The notes under the pieces: model-generated | The model's input: the letters and a program-made list of their open reading frames with translations, nothing else | What the model was told of the DNA's origin: nothing | Database searches by the model: none | Part shown: in pieces, positions 1 to 11,503 of the stretch | Layout: each line of letters opens with the position of its first letter | Position numbering within the stretch: the stretch's first letter is position 1 | Translations under genes and position numbers: made by a program | Source: Luzula sylvatica | Lineage: Eukaryota > Streptophyta > Magnoliopsida > Poales > Juncaceae | DNA: 64,000 bases | Reading direction: 5' to 3' | Assembly (NCBI GenBank): GCA_946800325.1 | Contig: OX326959.1 | Location: 19,126,862 to 19,190,861 of the forward strand

Positions 1-304
1 TAGCTAGCTAATTGGTCAAGTCCAAACCATAAATGGAATATCATTCAATTAGCGAATTGACATGCCAGACTAAAGCCGTGCAACATATCAATCCCTAATC
101 AATGCGTGCCTTCTTTTCTACGTACGTGTAAACTTGTGTCAGACTAAGGCCATGCAACATAAGTAAACAAAGACTAGACTAGAAGGTTCCATTTAGGGAG
201 GCAAGTTACTTGATAATTACGTGGGAGGATTTTCTTTTCTTGAAATCATTTATTTAATTTTTATTTTATTCATGCATAAAAACAAAAACATAACAAAAAT
301 TGTA

Positions 305-666
305 CGGTATAGCATATAGGCATTTTAGTTTTATGAGCAATCATAAAACCCTAAATTCCCAACCCTAAAACCCAAGATGATCTTGTGTTGTTCTTGAAGA
401 TCCAATCTTCGTGTTGTGTCGTCTGTTCTTGAAGATCCAATCTTCGTGTCGTCTTGTTTGGAAGGTTCCTTTTTCAAAACTAAACCTATTCTACTACAAT
501 TTGGAAGACTCACCGATCCCCATATTAAAATAGTTTACAATTTGGAAAGCTCACTGGCCCCCACACAACATACAGACAAACAATCACAACACACATACAA
601 ACAATCATAACACACATACAAACATTCACAAACAATCATCCCCATTTTAGGCTATATGCTATACCG
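305..666. mobile_element. Small fold-back element (MITE-like), 15-bp perfect terminal inverted repeats
   Basis: Positions 305-319 (CGGTATAGCATATAG) are the exact reverse complement of 652-666, bounding about 362 bp with no long coding frame. Inside is a 26-bp direct repeat (389-414 and 424-449) whose core GAAGATCCAATCTTC is itself nearly palindromic, and a short CA-rich tandem repeat around 585-640. I could not find a convincing target-site duplication, so the superfamily is open. The terminal repeats are seen directly; calling it a transposable element is inference. Confidence 0.5.
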
Positions 667-1238
667 AATTAAATTTATAAATTGGAAATTTTAAATTATT
701 GGGCATTTTTGACAGAAAAAAAATTTTGTTGTCCAGAATTTTGTTCGTACGATCGCAACTCCAAGTTTGATCGAGAAACGACAGAAAAAAAAATTTCGAC
801 TTTTTTACTCTTTTTTTTTTTATTTTTTTTTTATTTTTTTTTTTTTTTTTTTTTTTGAAAATCTGTATTTATTAAAAATATTTAACAGATCCAAATTTTT
901 ATAACAGATCCAATCTGTATTTATTACCATATATTGTGAAAATCTAATTTTCTGAAAATCCAATTTTCAACAGATCTAATCTGTACAAAATATATTCTGA
1001 AAATCTAATTTTTTTCTGAATTTCCATTTTTATTCTGAAAACCTAATTTTTTTTGAAAATTCAATTTTAACCAGATCTAATCTGTAATAATTACAAATTT
1101 TTCTGAAAATCTAATTTTCAACAGAATTCATATTATGTAATTTTGCAATTTAGCCCAAAAATTCTAAAATTTCTCAAATTATAAAATTCTAATCTACAAA
1201 TCTGAAAATCTAATTTTCGATGGTTTTAACGATCGTTT
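667..1238. other. AT-rich non-coding stretch with poly-T and degenerate short repeats
   Basis: A T-rich tract lies at about 802-857. From about 880 to 1225 a motif resembling GAAAATCTAATTTTC alternates with ACAGATCTAATCTGTA in several diverged copies, each part being close to self-complementary. No gene is visible. It may be internal sequence of the reverse-oriented Copia remnant that follows, since it lies on the internal side of that element's primer-binding site. Confidence 0.4.
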
Positions 1239-1860
1239 GCTCTGATACCACTATAGGATTACGCATACGATTATTAGAGTATGCAGCGGAATTATTCACG
1301 CATGCGTAACCTAATTCTACCCTGGATCACACTCGAAAAACACCGAAAAAGGAAGAGTAATCAGAATTTTACCTCGTACAAGTTAGTACGTGATGTCTTC
1401 TTCTCCAATCTGTTGAACCTTCTCCAAGGATTGCTCGTGCAGCCCCTCTACTCGTGTCCACCTTGATATTCGTCCGATCGGAACCGTCAACGCCGTTCTA
1501 GCCGGTGTCACGATTATTTCTCTCAACAAATTGCTCAGATCTCTCTTCTATTTCTCTCTCGATCTCACTTTGAAATTCTGTGGGAGAAAGAAGAATTTCG
1601 GCGGCCAAAATTAGGTCAGCAAAATGGCAGCCTCGAAGAGAGAGAAAGTTGAAATCAGAATATATATATAGGCAAAAATTAGGTTAAAATCCTAGCTTTC
1701 GGATTGGGCCGAAATTAGGTTAAAACCTTAATTATCTGAATGGGCCCGAAATTAGATTAAATCATAATTATCTGAAATTAGGTTAAAACCCATAATTCTG
1801 AACGGGTCCAATTCTGACTGCAGATTTGCCTATTTATATAAATTCTTCCAAGTTAATTCT
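1239..1860 (-). mobile_element. Copia-type LTR retrotransposon remnant (PBS plus part of an LTR)
   Basis: Positions 1239-1250 read GCTCTGATACCA, the reverse complement of TGGTATCAGAGC, the initiator tRNA-Met primer-binding site of many plant Copia elements. The element therefore points to the left and its 5' LTR should lie to the right of 1251. Consistent with this, a TATA-like run (TATATATATA) occurs near 1662-1671 in a position suited to an LTR promoter on the minus strand. No gag or pol frame is preserved and the far LTR edge is not clear, so the right boundary is approximate. Confidence 0.5.
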
Positions 1861-1880
1861 TAAGCCATATTTTCTTTCAA

Positions 1881-3245
1881 TTTTCACCAAATTTCACAAA
1901 CTCTAAGAAGTTTGTTTTTCGATTCAAAACAAACTTTCAACGCTTTTAGGAGTTCAAATAACGTGTTTTTAGATCATTTGTATCGTATCTTTTACTACAT
2001 AACTTTTCACCAAATTTCACTAACACTAAGAAAGTTTGTTTTTTTATTCAAAACAAGATTTTAACGCTTTGAGGAGTTCAAATAACGTGTTTCTAGATCA
2101 TTTGTAACGTATCTTTTACTACATAACTTTTCACCAAATTTCAGAAACACTAAGATAGTTTTTTTTTCCCATTCAAAACAAGATTTTTACGCTTTGAGGA
2201 GTTCAAATAACGTGTTTTTAGATCATTTGTATCGTATCTTTGACTACTTAAGTTTTCACCAAATTTCACAAACACTAAGAAAGTTTGTTTTTCGATTCAA
2301 AACATGATTTTAACGCTTTGAGGTGTTCAAATAACATGTTTTTAGATCATTTGTATCGTATCTTTTAGTACATGACTTTTCACCAAATCTCACAAACACT
2401 AAGAAATTTTGTTTTTCGATTCAAAACAAGATTTTAACGCTTTGAGGAGTTCAAATAACGTGTTTCTAGATCATTTGTATCGTATCTTTTACTACATAAC
2501 TTTTCACCAAATTTCAAAAACACTAAGAAAGTTTGTTTTTCGATTCAAAACAAGATTTTAATGCTTTGAGGAGTTCAAATAACGTGTTTCTAGATCATTT
2601 GTATCGTATCTTTTACTACATAACTTTTCACCAAATTTCACAACCACTAAGAAAGTTTGTTTTTCGATTCAAAACAAGATTTTAACACTTTGAGCAGTTC
2701 AAATAACGTGTTTTTAGATCATTTGTATCGTATCTTTTACTACATAACTTTTCACCAAATCTCACAAACTCTAAGAAAGTTTGTTTTTCGATTCAAAACA
2801 AGATTTTAACGCTTTTAGGAGTTCAAATAAAGTGTTTTTAGATCATTTGTATCGTATCTTTTACTACATTACTTTTCACCAAATTTCACAAACACCAAGA
2901 AAGTTTGTTTTTCGATTCAAAACAAGATTTTAACGCTTTGAGGAGTTCAAATAACGTGTTTTTAGATCATTTGTATCGTATCTTTTACTACATAACTTTT
3001 CACCAAATTTCACAAACACCAAGAAAGTTTGTTTTTCGATTCAAAACAAGATTTTAACGCTTTGAGGAGTTCAAATAACGTGTTTCTAGATCATTTGTAT
3101 CGTATCTTTTACTACATAACTTTTCACCAAATTTCACAAACACTAAGAAAGCTTGTTTTTCGATTCAAAATAAGATTTTAACGCTTTGAGGAGTTCAAAT
3201 AACGTGTTTTTAGATCATTTGTATCGTATCTTTTACTACATTATT
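1881..3245. repeat. Tandem array of a ~124-bp repeat, about 11 copies
   Basis: The phrase TTTTCACCAAAT recurs at 1881, 2004, 2128, 2253, 2377, 2501, 2625, 2749, 2873, 2997 and 3121, a period of 123-125 bp, and the last unit ends near 3245. Copies differ by scattered substitutions and very few indels. Each unit also contains TTCAAATAACGTG, TAGATCATTTGTATCGTATC and GTTTGTTTTTCGATTC. No coding frame spans the units. It is a local minisatellite-like expansion; the unit length falls within the range of plant satellites, but only one short array is visible. Confidence 0.93.
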
Positions 3246-6016
3246 GTTCAGCGTTTTAGAGACACCCATTAAATTATTTTTTCAAATTTTTATTTTCATC
3301 ATTCAACATTCTTTTATATTTTTGATATGACGATAATGTAGGTTAATTTAAGAGAGTTCATAAATATTTTTTAAATGTTTTTAATTGGATACATATTATG
3401 CGAGAATTTTTAACAGTAACAAGTTTGAAGAAGAAGAAGCATTACTGCCTGAATAGTATTTGTGAGATCCAAGAAACTCTGGTACCAAAAATGGATAAAT
3501 TGGATAGCAATAGTTTGGAAAATGAAAAATATGTATTGATGCTCTTGCATTAAATTGCAATTACAATGATTTTGTACAAGAGCTTTTATTACTTGCAGAG
3601 TCGTGGTACCGGTATTTATGAATTGTATCAAATGTAGTGGTCCAATTTTCATAATTGATTTCTTAATTTTGCTGCATGATTAAGATACCTATTTTCGATT
3701 ACATCCACATTTAAGTCAGGTTTTTATGGGGCTTAATTTAGTCACTGATTAATCCCAAATCTTAATTTACGCCTGATAAGTAAATTATATTATCAATTGA
3801 AAAAAAAATATTTTATTTTTGCAAAGTTACGATAAAGTCAGGCTCAATAAAAAAAATATATCTTATCATATCATTTGTCTCTTCTCTCTGTATTTGTTTC
3901 ACAAGATATCTTAAACAATAGTGCAAAAAAATATTTCAGAAAAAAAAATAATCTGGCAATTTCTTTGGGAAATTAGAAGAAGATTAATATTCAAGATATT
4001 TCTTATTTATTGTGCTGGCTAGTCATGATACTGCAAATTAGGAGTTCTTATGGTTAAGTATAAAATCTAAATAAATATGCCGAATGAGAATATTTTGAAA
4101 AAAAATAATTATTTGCTTTGTTAGCTAGCTTTATGGAATGAAAAGGGAAAAGATTGGGCACACAACAAGATTTCCTAACAAAAGTCTAAGAGTTACTTAA
4201 ACTAATAAAAGTGCATGTGCTCCAAATATAACCTTTATAAGAGAGAATATCTTATAAGTGCTAATGTCAAAAAGGTACTTGTGTACAAAAAAATAATTAA
4301 ATATTTCATTTTTATGCAAAATATTATATTCCCTGAATTGGCATTTCTACAAGTAAACAATTATTAAAGTTCAAATCAAAGGTCTTGGAACCCTAAAATA
4401 TGTATTTGTATGCAATTTTTTGATTGAATATTTCAATTTTGCTAATACGTCAGGTGAGTATAGGCCATTCGTATTGTTATTCATTTTAATCGGGTAATAT
4501 TCATATCCTACTAATCAACTAAAAGGACGATTTTGCTCATCCCATCTAGTACCGTAAGTTTTCGAATTATTCACAGAAACTTTTACCCGTACATAAAGAT
4601 AAACAAAAATATTGAAGATGTACTTGCACAAAATAAAATTTGTAAACTTAAGATAACGTAATATAACATAATAATATCACTAACTCACTCGCACAAAATA
4701 CATAACAAAATATTTTTAAATCACTTACAATAAAATTATGACCATACTCCATTATGCAATTGTTTTTATCCCCATGATCATTTATAACATGCATAATTAA
4801 ACTATAATAGTAGTTAAAATTATTAAAATAAAAGTGATCATGCAATACCCGCTGGGCGGGTACGTTTAAACGGGTATTATCCTACTTGTTTGGTTCGGGT
4901 ACCTGTCGGTTACGGATATTTTTCAACTCGTTGACATTGCTAAAAAATATGAAGTATTAGGATTTACATGTAGTGAACAGTATAGTATGAGATCAGATGC
5001 GAATCTTAGTACGGGTCAGGGGAGGCGGTCGTCCCCCCTCTCCCCTCAAAATTTTCGCCGGTTAGTGTATATATTTAGTGATTCGGTATATTTATCAGTA
5101 TAACAGTGGATATTTTATTGTTTGCCTCTCCAAAAAAATTGTGCAGTGTAATTTCAGAATTAATTTTTCATTTTGTCTTTTCAAAAAATTCTGTCAAAAT
5201 TCGTCATTGCACGAGATATATATATTCATAGGATTATATAGAATCCTGAATAGTGGGTCCAGTGTGAAGTTATGATGAAGGAATATCTCCACCACGAATT
5301 TATTTGGGGGACTGTATAAATTGAATGCAATGTTTTTTTTTCCATTTTATTTCTGTTAATATTTATAAAGGACATAAATAAATATCACTTTGAACATTTA
5401 TGCGTAAAATCTTACTTTATGCTCGAGGATTTTTACCATAGAGCAATCAATTTTCTAATGTGCGTAAATAGTTTTCCGAATTTCCAATTGTCGTTTACGA
5501 AGATTAAACTTTTAATTTGTTCAAATCAAACTAATTAGTTGTTTGTGTTAGAAGATGAATGGAGAATTAATTTAATTTGGATTACTTTTTAGTGCAAGTG
5601 GTATATGCACAAGAAATTGATCTTTTATATATATATATATATGACAAACGATTGGTTTCGCTATTGATATTTAATTTATTTGATGTCAATGAAAATCGAA
5701 CTCATAATTTATTATAATGTATGATATTTTGTCTCATACTCAACCAAATAGATTGTGGGCTCATTAACAAATTGAAGTTTTTATAAAAAAAACGATTTAT
5801 TAATATATTAATGTTGGTATCAATGGTGCCCATCATGTCATATGCCACGATTAGGCAAGATACATTAACACCACAACTACTTTGCTTACTGGATTTGGAC
5901 CAACTTTTGCAAGTAAAATTTCAAATTTATGCTCCTTTTAATAGGAAATTCCACTAATACATCCTCTAACACCATAAATCACCCTTTTTCAATTAAGGAG
6001 AATTTTACTTTACCCC
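3246..6016. other. AT-rich intergenic DNA, no gene recognised
   Basis: About 2.8 kb with only short chance ORFs and none with recognisable protein features. A small inverted repeat (TACCCGC/GCGGGTA) occurs near 4846-4862, a C/G-rich run near 5020-5046, and a short TA microsatellite at about 5626-5642. I see no RNA gene or further structured repeat. Confidence 0.5.
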
Positions 6017-6021
6017 CACAT

Positions 6022-7268
6022 TGATGGTTAATTCTAACCTAGAGGGGGGTAAATTTGGTAATCTACCGTATAATTACTTTAGCTAATTACCTAATTTACT
6101 ATGCGGAATTAATAATAGTTTAAAGAAATTAGATGATACCGTTAATACTTGAACACAAGATGTTTTTTAACGAAGTTCGGTAGGTGGTTGCTATGTAGCC
6201 TTAACTCACCCTTTACTCGCTTAATTGACCGACTCAATTAGTTGCGAGTACCTACGTCTCCGGGAATGCCTTGCGCCTCTTTTTGGCGTTTCGATTGAAT
6301 TCCAACTCACTCGATTACAAGGTTTCGCCTAGATCGATTTACACGCTTTCTATCGATCTATAGCTTAGGCTCTTTACAAGTAGTTGCACTAGCCTATTAC
6401 AATTTTCACTAATCGAGCTACAACGTGATCGGTCACGTGAGTGGGAAACGATTAGTGGAGGATATCGAAAGTAGATCAATGATCTAAAGAGGGTTTCTCA
6501 AGCTATCAATGGATATAAATAATCACAGCTTTAGGGTTTCCCTCTTTTGTATTTGAATGTATGAAAGTGAAGAAATGAGAGAGAAAGGTCCTTGAAGGAT
6601 TCTATTTACACTCTCTATAAAAATCCTTCAGAAAACTGCAAGTCCGTTCGAACGCACAATGTTCGTTCTGAACGCACTTGTAGTTTGTACTAGCCGTTTC
6701 AAAATAACGCACAAGTACATTTGTCAGTCCGTTGGAACGGACAAAGTCCGTTCAGAACGAACTCAATTATACATTGCCTTTTGTTTGTTCAGTGATGAAA
6801 GTCCGTTCAACGCACTTAAGTTGTGGGTGAACGGATTTTAAGTGTCCGTTCGAACGTACATATTTGTTCGTTCGAACGCACACTATCCTGTGACAAGGGT
6901 GGTTTAATCAAGAGATGGTATTTTGATATGTGGTAAGTCCGTTCTGAACGGACTTGGAGTTCGTTCAGAACGCACTTCTTCCTTAATTAAACTCTTTGTT
7001 ATTTGAACATGATTTTACTTGAGATCTACTTGGTTTCTACCTATGGTTTATTTGTGGCGAATCCCACTCACGGAAGGCTTCGACATCTTGATTCTTGATA
7101 TGCTTCAAGGGCCTTCCTTCTAATCTTCTCTTGTTGTGCTTCTTGTGACTTCGAAGCTCTTCATCATCTTCTAACCGTACCTGCGTTATCCTACACATTT
7201 TCTCGATGTAAACGTTAGTAATGACAGTGTTTTGAAATAATCAAACCATTAGGAAATTTGAACCAACA
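6022..7268 (-). mobile_element. Solo LTR of a Copia (Sirevirus-like) retrotransposon with 5-bp TSD CACAT
   Basis: The block begins TGATGGTTAATTC and ends GAACCAACA, so it has the TG...CA ends of an LTR, and it is flanked on both sides by the direct repeat CACAT (6017-6021 and 7269-7273). Read on the minus strand it is homologous along its length to the 5' LTR at 56416-57823: same start (TGTTGGTTCAAATTTCC), same palindrome-rich upstream part, same AGGGTTTCTC and CTCGATTAG segments, same end (CTAGGTTAGAATTAAC). It is 1,247 bp against 1,408 bp, so indels separate them. The TATA position of the other copy reads GTGTAAATAG here. Perfect TSDs and no internal sequence indicate LTR-LTR recombination after insertion. 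Confidence 0.93.
6642..6978. repeat. Cluster of GTNCGTTCGAACGNAC-type palindromes inside the solo LTR
   Basis: About nine 15-17-bp imperfect or perfect palindromes built on CGTTC-GAACG occur here, for example near 6643, 6661, 6727, 6746, 6800, 6844, 6866, 6937 and 6960. The same motif family fills the matching part of the LTR at 56.75-57.2 kb, upstream of its TATA box. Their position in U3 suggests cis-regulatory dyads of the retrotransposon, but binding is inferred only. Confidence 0.8.
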
Positions 7269-7273
7269 CACAT

Positions 7274-8690
7274 TTTACCAAAACATCTACTATATACTAA
7301 TTATCATGTAAATGAGTATATGAGATATAATTAATTAACAAGTGTCGTTTAAATAACATACTAATTAATTTATATATGTTAATTTATATAATGCGTATGT
7401 TAATTATGTATCATATGCTAATTAATCACGCTAATTAGTACAAAGAGGATGTTTTGGTGAAATTTGAGGACACCGTAAATAACCTCTTCAAATAATAAGG
7501 GTGATTATATGGTAGAATTTTTTTTTTTTTCAATTCTTATACAAATTAACAAAGGTATTTTGGGTATTTTTCAATCCTTTAAATAATAATTAGTTAATTA
7601 TAAATTTCTAAAATATTTTTTTCGAAAGGTTCTACGGCCATAGAATCACCCAATAAGATAAATATTAAATTAGGATAATACTCATTGCTACGCAGAGAGT
7701 ATGGTCACTATAAATAATTATATTTTAGTTTTATGATAAAAAATAATTCATTCTTATTAAATAATAATACATTTTTCATCGTCACTATAATAACACTGGT
7801 GCATATCAGTCTATTTTAGTCCTATGTTTAAATACATGATGGTGTCCGAACATCAAGTCCAGACACGCAATTGAGATCACCTGGATTAACCTGGTGAGGA
7901 AAAAATATTTTGAGATATATTGTATTTTTATGAAAACAAAAACACAATAATATTATATTATTATTGTTCACAATAATTTATATGTGTTTAGTGTTATAAC
8001 ACATATACTTCTCTGGATATGACATATTTTTTATAAAATTGTTTTAACATGTCCAGACAACTTTTAAAATGTATGATAGTTTTTTTTAGTCATATTTTTT
8101 TTAGATACATGATGTACCTTTTTGAATAATAATATAATAATATTATTAATATGTCGTTGTACGTGATCATTTTTAAGAGAAGTATATATTTTTCAAAATA
8201 TACAGTATAAATATTTTAATAACATTCTATATAGCTTTTGAATACTAGTATACTTCTATTGATTTTCAACAACATATATTTTTATTTAAATATCATTTAT
8301 CTTATTTAAATATTATATATCTTTTTTAATATAATTTTACTAACTCAAACGTCATCGTAAAAAAGAATTATCGTATCCAAAAATGCTCAAAATTTATTGT
8401 AAAATAATGAACATAAATTATTAATCGAAAAAATCAATGATTATTGCATATCATAATTTAATAATTTAATGGTGACACAAAGAAGTTATAAAAGATTAAT
8501 ATGAAAATTATAAATTATAAATTTGGATTAATTTACCCTGTCCCCATTTCTTTTACAATTTATGGGGCATTTTGGTCTCATCTATAACTATAATTCACAC
8601 AACCATTTTTTTAATGTTTAAAAAAAAATAAACAAATTAATAAATTCCGAATCCACAAAAACCCCCATAAAACCAGCAGCCCTGCATATT
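7274..8690. other. AT-rich intergenic DNA upstream of the URGT gene
   Basis: Very AT-rich sequence with no protein frame worth calling. The last few hundred bases before about 8700 presumably include the promoter of the downstream transporter gene, but no TATA box stands out clearly. Confidence 0.4.
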
Positions 8691-8928
8691 AAATGAAACC
8701 GTTTCAGTAGCAGGCTCAGAGTATTTTCAGATCTCGCATCAGATCCTTCGTTCGTTAAACTTCTAAAGAACAAAGCTTTCTTTATTTCCAGGACTGAGCT
8801 GAAGCATACAACAACTGAATAATCAAGGCTCGAATTCTCCGTTACCTACATTTCAATTTCGATTTATGGGTTCAAATTGAGAGTCTAGTACCCCCTAATT
8901 TGCCTTGCCCAGATCCGTGTTTCTTCAG

Positions 8929-9812
8929 GTACTGATTTCTCTGTCTTTGTTTGATTTTTTCTTTGTTGATTTGTGGATCTTTAGTTTTTGAGAAATTGCG
9001 GTGGGGATAGGTTAAAACTTGATCTTGCTGTTCTGGGTTCTTAGTGGGTGGTTTTGTGTTGTTTGCAATCCCTTCAAAACATGCAATTTTGGTAAGTTTG
9101 GGTTTGAATTTGTGTTTTTTTAGCTGAGATCCGAATCTGGTGTGGCACCAATGGTTTTCTGATCTGTTTCGTGCATCACTGTGACACAGATCGACACATA
9201 GTTCATGGGTTCATTTCTTTTTTCCATCAGTATAGTTTCACTATTACATGAATTATAAAATTAAGAAAACAACGTTTCAAATTTAGGACCTTTTTTACAT
9301 GTAAAGAAATTGCAATGATTCCCCATTTGGTTTGAAAATGTGAATGCTTTTTTATCTTTGCTGGATCACAATTGCGGTATCTTTTGATGCAAAACCTGAA
9401 TTTGGGAGGTTATATATGGAAATTCATATACACAAAGTTGCAAAACCTGAATCTTTTGAATCCATCTCGAGTTCTAAGAATCTAAACTGTAATTAATTAC
9501 TAATAACCACAATTTCCAACTTTTGAAGGTCATACAAACAAATTCCCAAATCCTCATATAAACAAACTCCTTGTTTATTTTCACAGTACAAAGCATAACT
9601 GGTGTGATTTGGTTATTCACACTTTAAGTTAGGGCGGGCCCCACTTTGAACCATCACAAACTATTTATGAATTTTATATCACACATTACATGCCAGCTCC
9701 AATTTTTCCTACTACCAACCAACTATACATTATTCAACGATATTCTCACTTGTATTGTTTAGTAGGTATGAAAATCTCGTCTCCTAATTAATTTTTCTTT
9801 CGATTTAAACAG
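8929..9812 (+). other. Probable 5'-UTR intron of the URGT gene
   Basis: A good donor (TTCAG|GTACTG at 8928/8929) follows a plausible untranslated exon beginning somewhere near 8700. A good acceptor (TTTAAACAG|GACC, ending at 9812) lies 73 bp before the start codon at 9886. The intervening 884 bp are T-rich and contain no coding frame. The splice sites are seen; the use of this intron is inferred. Confidence 0.5.
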
Positions 9813-9885
9813 GACCAAAACGGAAATTTCGTAAATGAGAGAAAATTTCTTCTAAATTAAAATAAAATAAATCGAAAAAACAAAA

Positions 9886-11189
9886 ATGGCTTCTCCGAGG
9901 AAAGCCGAGCGAAAAGCACTATTAGATGTAGGAGCATGGTTCTTCAACGTCGTCACTTCCGTCGGCATCATCATGGTCAATAAAGCCCTCATGGCCACTC
10001 ACGATTTCACTTTCGGTAATAATATACCATTTTGTCTACTAATATACTATTTTTTGGTACTGATATACTGTTTTTGTACGGCGTAGCGACGAGTTTAACA
10101 GGAATGCATTTCGTAACGACGACGATAATGACGTTGGTATTCAGGTGGTTCGGGCTAATTCAGCCCTCCCATTTACCAACCCCCGAAATTCTCAAGTTCG
10201 TCCTATTTGCCAACTTGTCGATTGTTGGCATGAACGTCAGTCTCATGTGGAACTCTGTCGGCTTCTATCAGGTCATTAAATTATTAATTATTATTACTTA
10301 CTCGAATTAGTATTGTTAATTATTTTTTTATTTAGATTGCGAAATTGTGCATGATACCAGCGTCGTGTCTTCTAGAAGTGGTATTCGACAAGGTACGATA
10401 CTCGCGCGGTACGAAATTAAGTATCGTTATTGTTTTGATCGGCGTTGCAGTCTGCACGGTTTCCGATGTAAGCGTCAACAGCAAAGGTTTAATGGCCGCA
10501 ATTATCGCCGTTTGGAGCACTTGTCTCCAACAATACGTACGTAAATCCATTTTTTTCCGCTTACCACCTCAACACATTTCGCTTACTGTCGTCGTGTTTT
10601 TTTCATGCAGTACGTGCATTATCTTCAGAAGAAATATGCGTTGAATTCGTTTAATTTATTGGGCCACACAGCGCCATATCAAGCTTTGTCTTTAGTCCTT
10701 GTGGGCCCAATTGTTGACTTTTGGTTGACCGGCAAAAGAATCGATCAATACGATTATGCGGTCCCCTCCATGGTAATTAATTTATTTATTTATTTATATC
10801 AAATATACCCATTTATTTATTTATAATTTGTTTTGTAGTTTTTTATTGCGTTATCGTGCATGATAGCGGTGGGGACGAACTTGAGTCAATTCATATGCAT
10901 AGGGAGATTTTCGGCGGTATCGTTCCAAGTATTGGGGCACATGAAAACTATATTCGTTTTGATTTTAGGCTTTTTATTTTTTGGAAAAGAGGGGTTGAAT
11001 TTGCAAGTGGTTCTCGGCATGTTGATCGCCATTGTCGGTATGGTTTGGTACGGCAACGCTTCGTCGAAACCGGGCGGTAAAGAACGAAAAGGGTATTATT
11101 CTCTCTCTGACAGGTCAGCGAAAAATAGTAATAATGGTATTAGTGATAAATTAAGGGGTCATGATGACGATGATGATGAGAAGGTTTGA
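9886..11189 (+). CDS. URGT: UDP-rhamnose/UDP-galactose antiporter (URGT family), 5 coding exons, complete
   Basis: Exons 9886-10015, 10087-10271, 10336-10536, 10611-10772 and 10839-11189 join in frame with GT-AG introns of 64-74 bp and give 342 aa. The product matches the plant URGT clade of the nucleotide-sugar transporter/triose-phosphate translocator superfamily, Golgi proteins that exchange cytosolic UDP-Rha or UDP-Gal for UMP to supply cell-wall polysaccharide synthesis. Recognised family segments are [18 protein letters not shown] near the N-terminus, [19 protein letters not shown], the [12 protein letters not shown] junction of exons 3 and 4, [23 protein letters not shown] and [15 protein letters not shown]. 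About ten hydrophobic segments are expected. The tail after [14 protein letters not shown] is hydrophilic and ends in an aspartate run. The start is the first ATG after the 5'-UTR acceptor. No disabling change is visible. Which URGT paralog it is cannot be decided here. Confidence 0.93.
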
Positions 11190-11460
11190 ATAATTTTTGG
11201 GGGCTTTTTTAATATAAGAGAAAAAAGTGGGGAGTGTTATATAGGTTTGGGATTGATTGTGTTTTTAGGGTTTTTGTTTTTGTCGGGATTTAGTAGAAAA
11301 TTATGTGGTTAATCAGTCTCAAGTATTTCGTTTTTTATTTGTTTAACAAAGTGTTCGAGTTTCGATTATTTGGTTGAATATTTTATAGTAAGTTATTTGC
11401 GTATTAGAATTTATTTTTTTGTTTTTTACTTTTGTTGTTAGTTTGCATGAAAGTATAATC

Positions 11461-11466
11461 AATAAA
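11461..11466 (+). terminator. Candidate poly(A) signal AATAAA of the URGT gene
   Basis: AATAAA lies about 270 bp after the URGT stop codon in T-rich sequence and just before the 3' end of the convergent F-box pseudogene. Plant poly(A) signals are loose, so this is only a plausible candidate. Confidence 0.35.
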
Positions 11467-11503
11467 AAGGCACATTAAAGAGGTGTATAATTTGATCTAT
11501 AAT

